NCBI GenBank assembly: GCA_903821875.1
Contig: CAIJMU010000014.1
Location: 1 to 40,100, forward strand
DNA: 40,100 bases
Reading direction: 5' to 3'
Source: an uncultured Spirochaetota bacterium
GTDB lineage: Bacteria; Spirochaetota; Spirochaetia; Treponematales; Rectinemataceae
A program made the position numbers and the translations under genes. This document shows positions 39,976 through 40,100 of the stretch, one piece after another. The notes below the pieces were generated by a model. It was not told where the DNA came from. It made no database searches and saw only the letters and a program-made list of their open reading frames with translations. Each line of letters starts with the position of its first letter. The stretch's first letter is position 1.

Positions 39976-40100
39976 ATAGCGAGACTCATAGCGGCGGAGA
40001 ATGCCTTCTGGACGGTGAACGTCCTCGTGCGGGCGATCCCGGCGCCGTCGGGCATCGAGTACGAAGACGGATACCTCCTCGCCCTCTATGGGGACCAGGA
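39976..40100 (+). other. Open reading frame with no start, running from the second repeat to the window end
   Basis: The frame beginning at 39976 is open for 41 codons to the edge with mostly G or C at third positions, reading for example AIPAPSGIEYEDGYLL. The codon just upstream in the repeat is TGA two codons back, and there is no ATG. It looks like the inside of a protein gene (viral or host; not recognised) that begins abruptly at the repeat edge. It may be the second spacer joined to its protospacer by the assembler, or the flank of a two-repeat array. Confidence 0.5.

Noticed and set aside
39864-40055. Minus-strand reading frame with repeating FQSTPSRRGR
   Set aside because: It is the reverse of the CRISPR repeats. 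Repeat plus spacer is 66 nt, a multiple of three, so the same peptide recurs; a known false gene.

Overview
The window is a bacterial chromosome segment of high G+C in its first 31 kb, with dense, translationally coupled operons (many ATGA and GTGA stop/start overlaps). The gene set points to a high-GC member of the Spirochaetota, Treponema/Spirochaeta-like. It has an XPB-type helicase with a coupled partner gene, a BmpA/PnrA-type purine-nucleoside ABC system, and REC/SpoIIE-type regulators. The assignment rests on gene content only; no rRNA or tRNA gene is visible. The last 8.4 kb is less GC-rich, with more A/T-ending codons, and carries a type I-C CRISPR-Cas locus, as expected of an acquired module.

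Layout. 0.1-2.5 kb: a secreted EEP-type phosphodiesterase lipoprotein converging on an MFS permease. 2.6-7.3 kb: a three-gene coupled operon of XPB helicase, a helicase-partner protein, and a NYN/OST-HTH putative RNase. 7.4-10.25 kb (minus strand): a VapBC-type toxin-antitoxin pair coupled to a HAD phosphatase and a uracil-DNA-glycosylase-like protein, then a Fis-type response regulator. 10.3-12.4 kb: two divergent SPFH membrane proteins and an Arc-type repressor. 12.4-14.7 kb: aroK, aroD and aroE of the shikimate pathway. 15.0-21.8 kb: BmpA-type lipoprotein, strong terminator, a two-gene receiver/SpoIIE module, then the ATPase and two permeases of the same transporter family and a small protein. 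21.9-23.7 kb: a chemoreceptor. 23.8-26.3 kb: a Fur-family regulator leading modABC, with a perfect palindromic operator. 26.4-30.5 kb: a GntR regulator, a glycyl-radical activase and a HypD-like glycyl-radical enzyme (trans-4-hydroxyproline dehydratase family). 30.6-40.1 kb: WYL regulator, cas3-cas5c-cas8c(cas11c)-cas7c-[344-bp gap]-cas4-cas1-cas2, leader, and the start of a CRISPR array.

How it works together. The cas genes form a complete I-C set. Cas5c should cut each repeat hairpin to leave an 11-nt crRNA handle, Cas7c/Cas8c/Cas11c/Cas5c form the surveillance complex, Cas3 degrades targets, and Cas4-Cas1-Cas2 acquire spacers. The most interesting signal is an exact copy of the 11-nt handle, on the minus strand, preceded by its own small stem-loop and lying between the -35 and -10 of the promoter of the WYL regulator that heads the locus. 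It looks like a solitary crRNA-like element and suggests crRNA-guided or repeat-based control of the locus. A weaker degenerate repeat sits in the unexplained gap between cas7c and cas4. The array shows only two repeats; after the second, a GC-rich reading frame runs uninterrupted to the window end, which suggests either an assembly jump from a spacer into its viral protospacer or a very short array.
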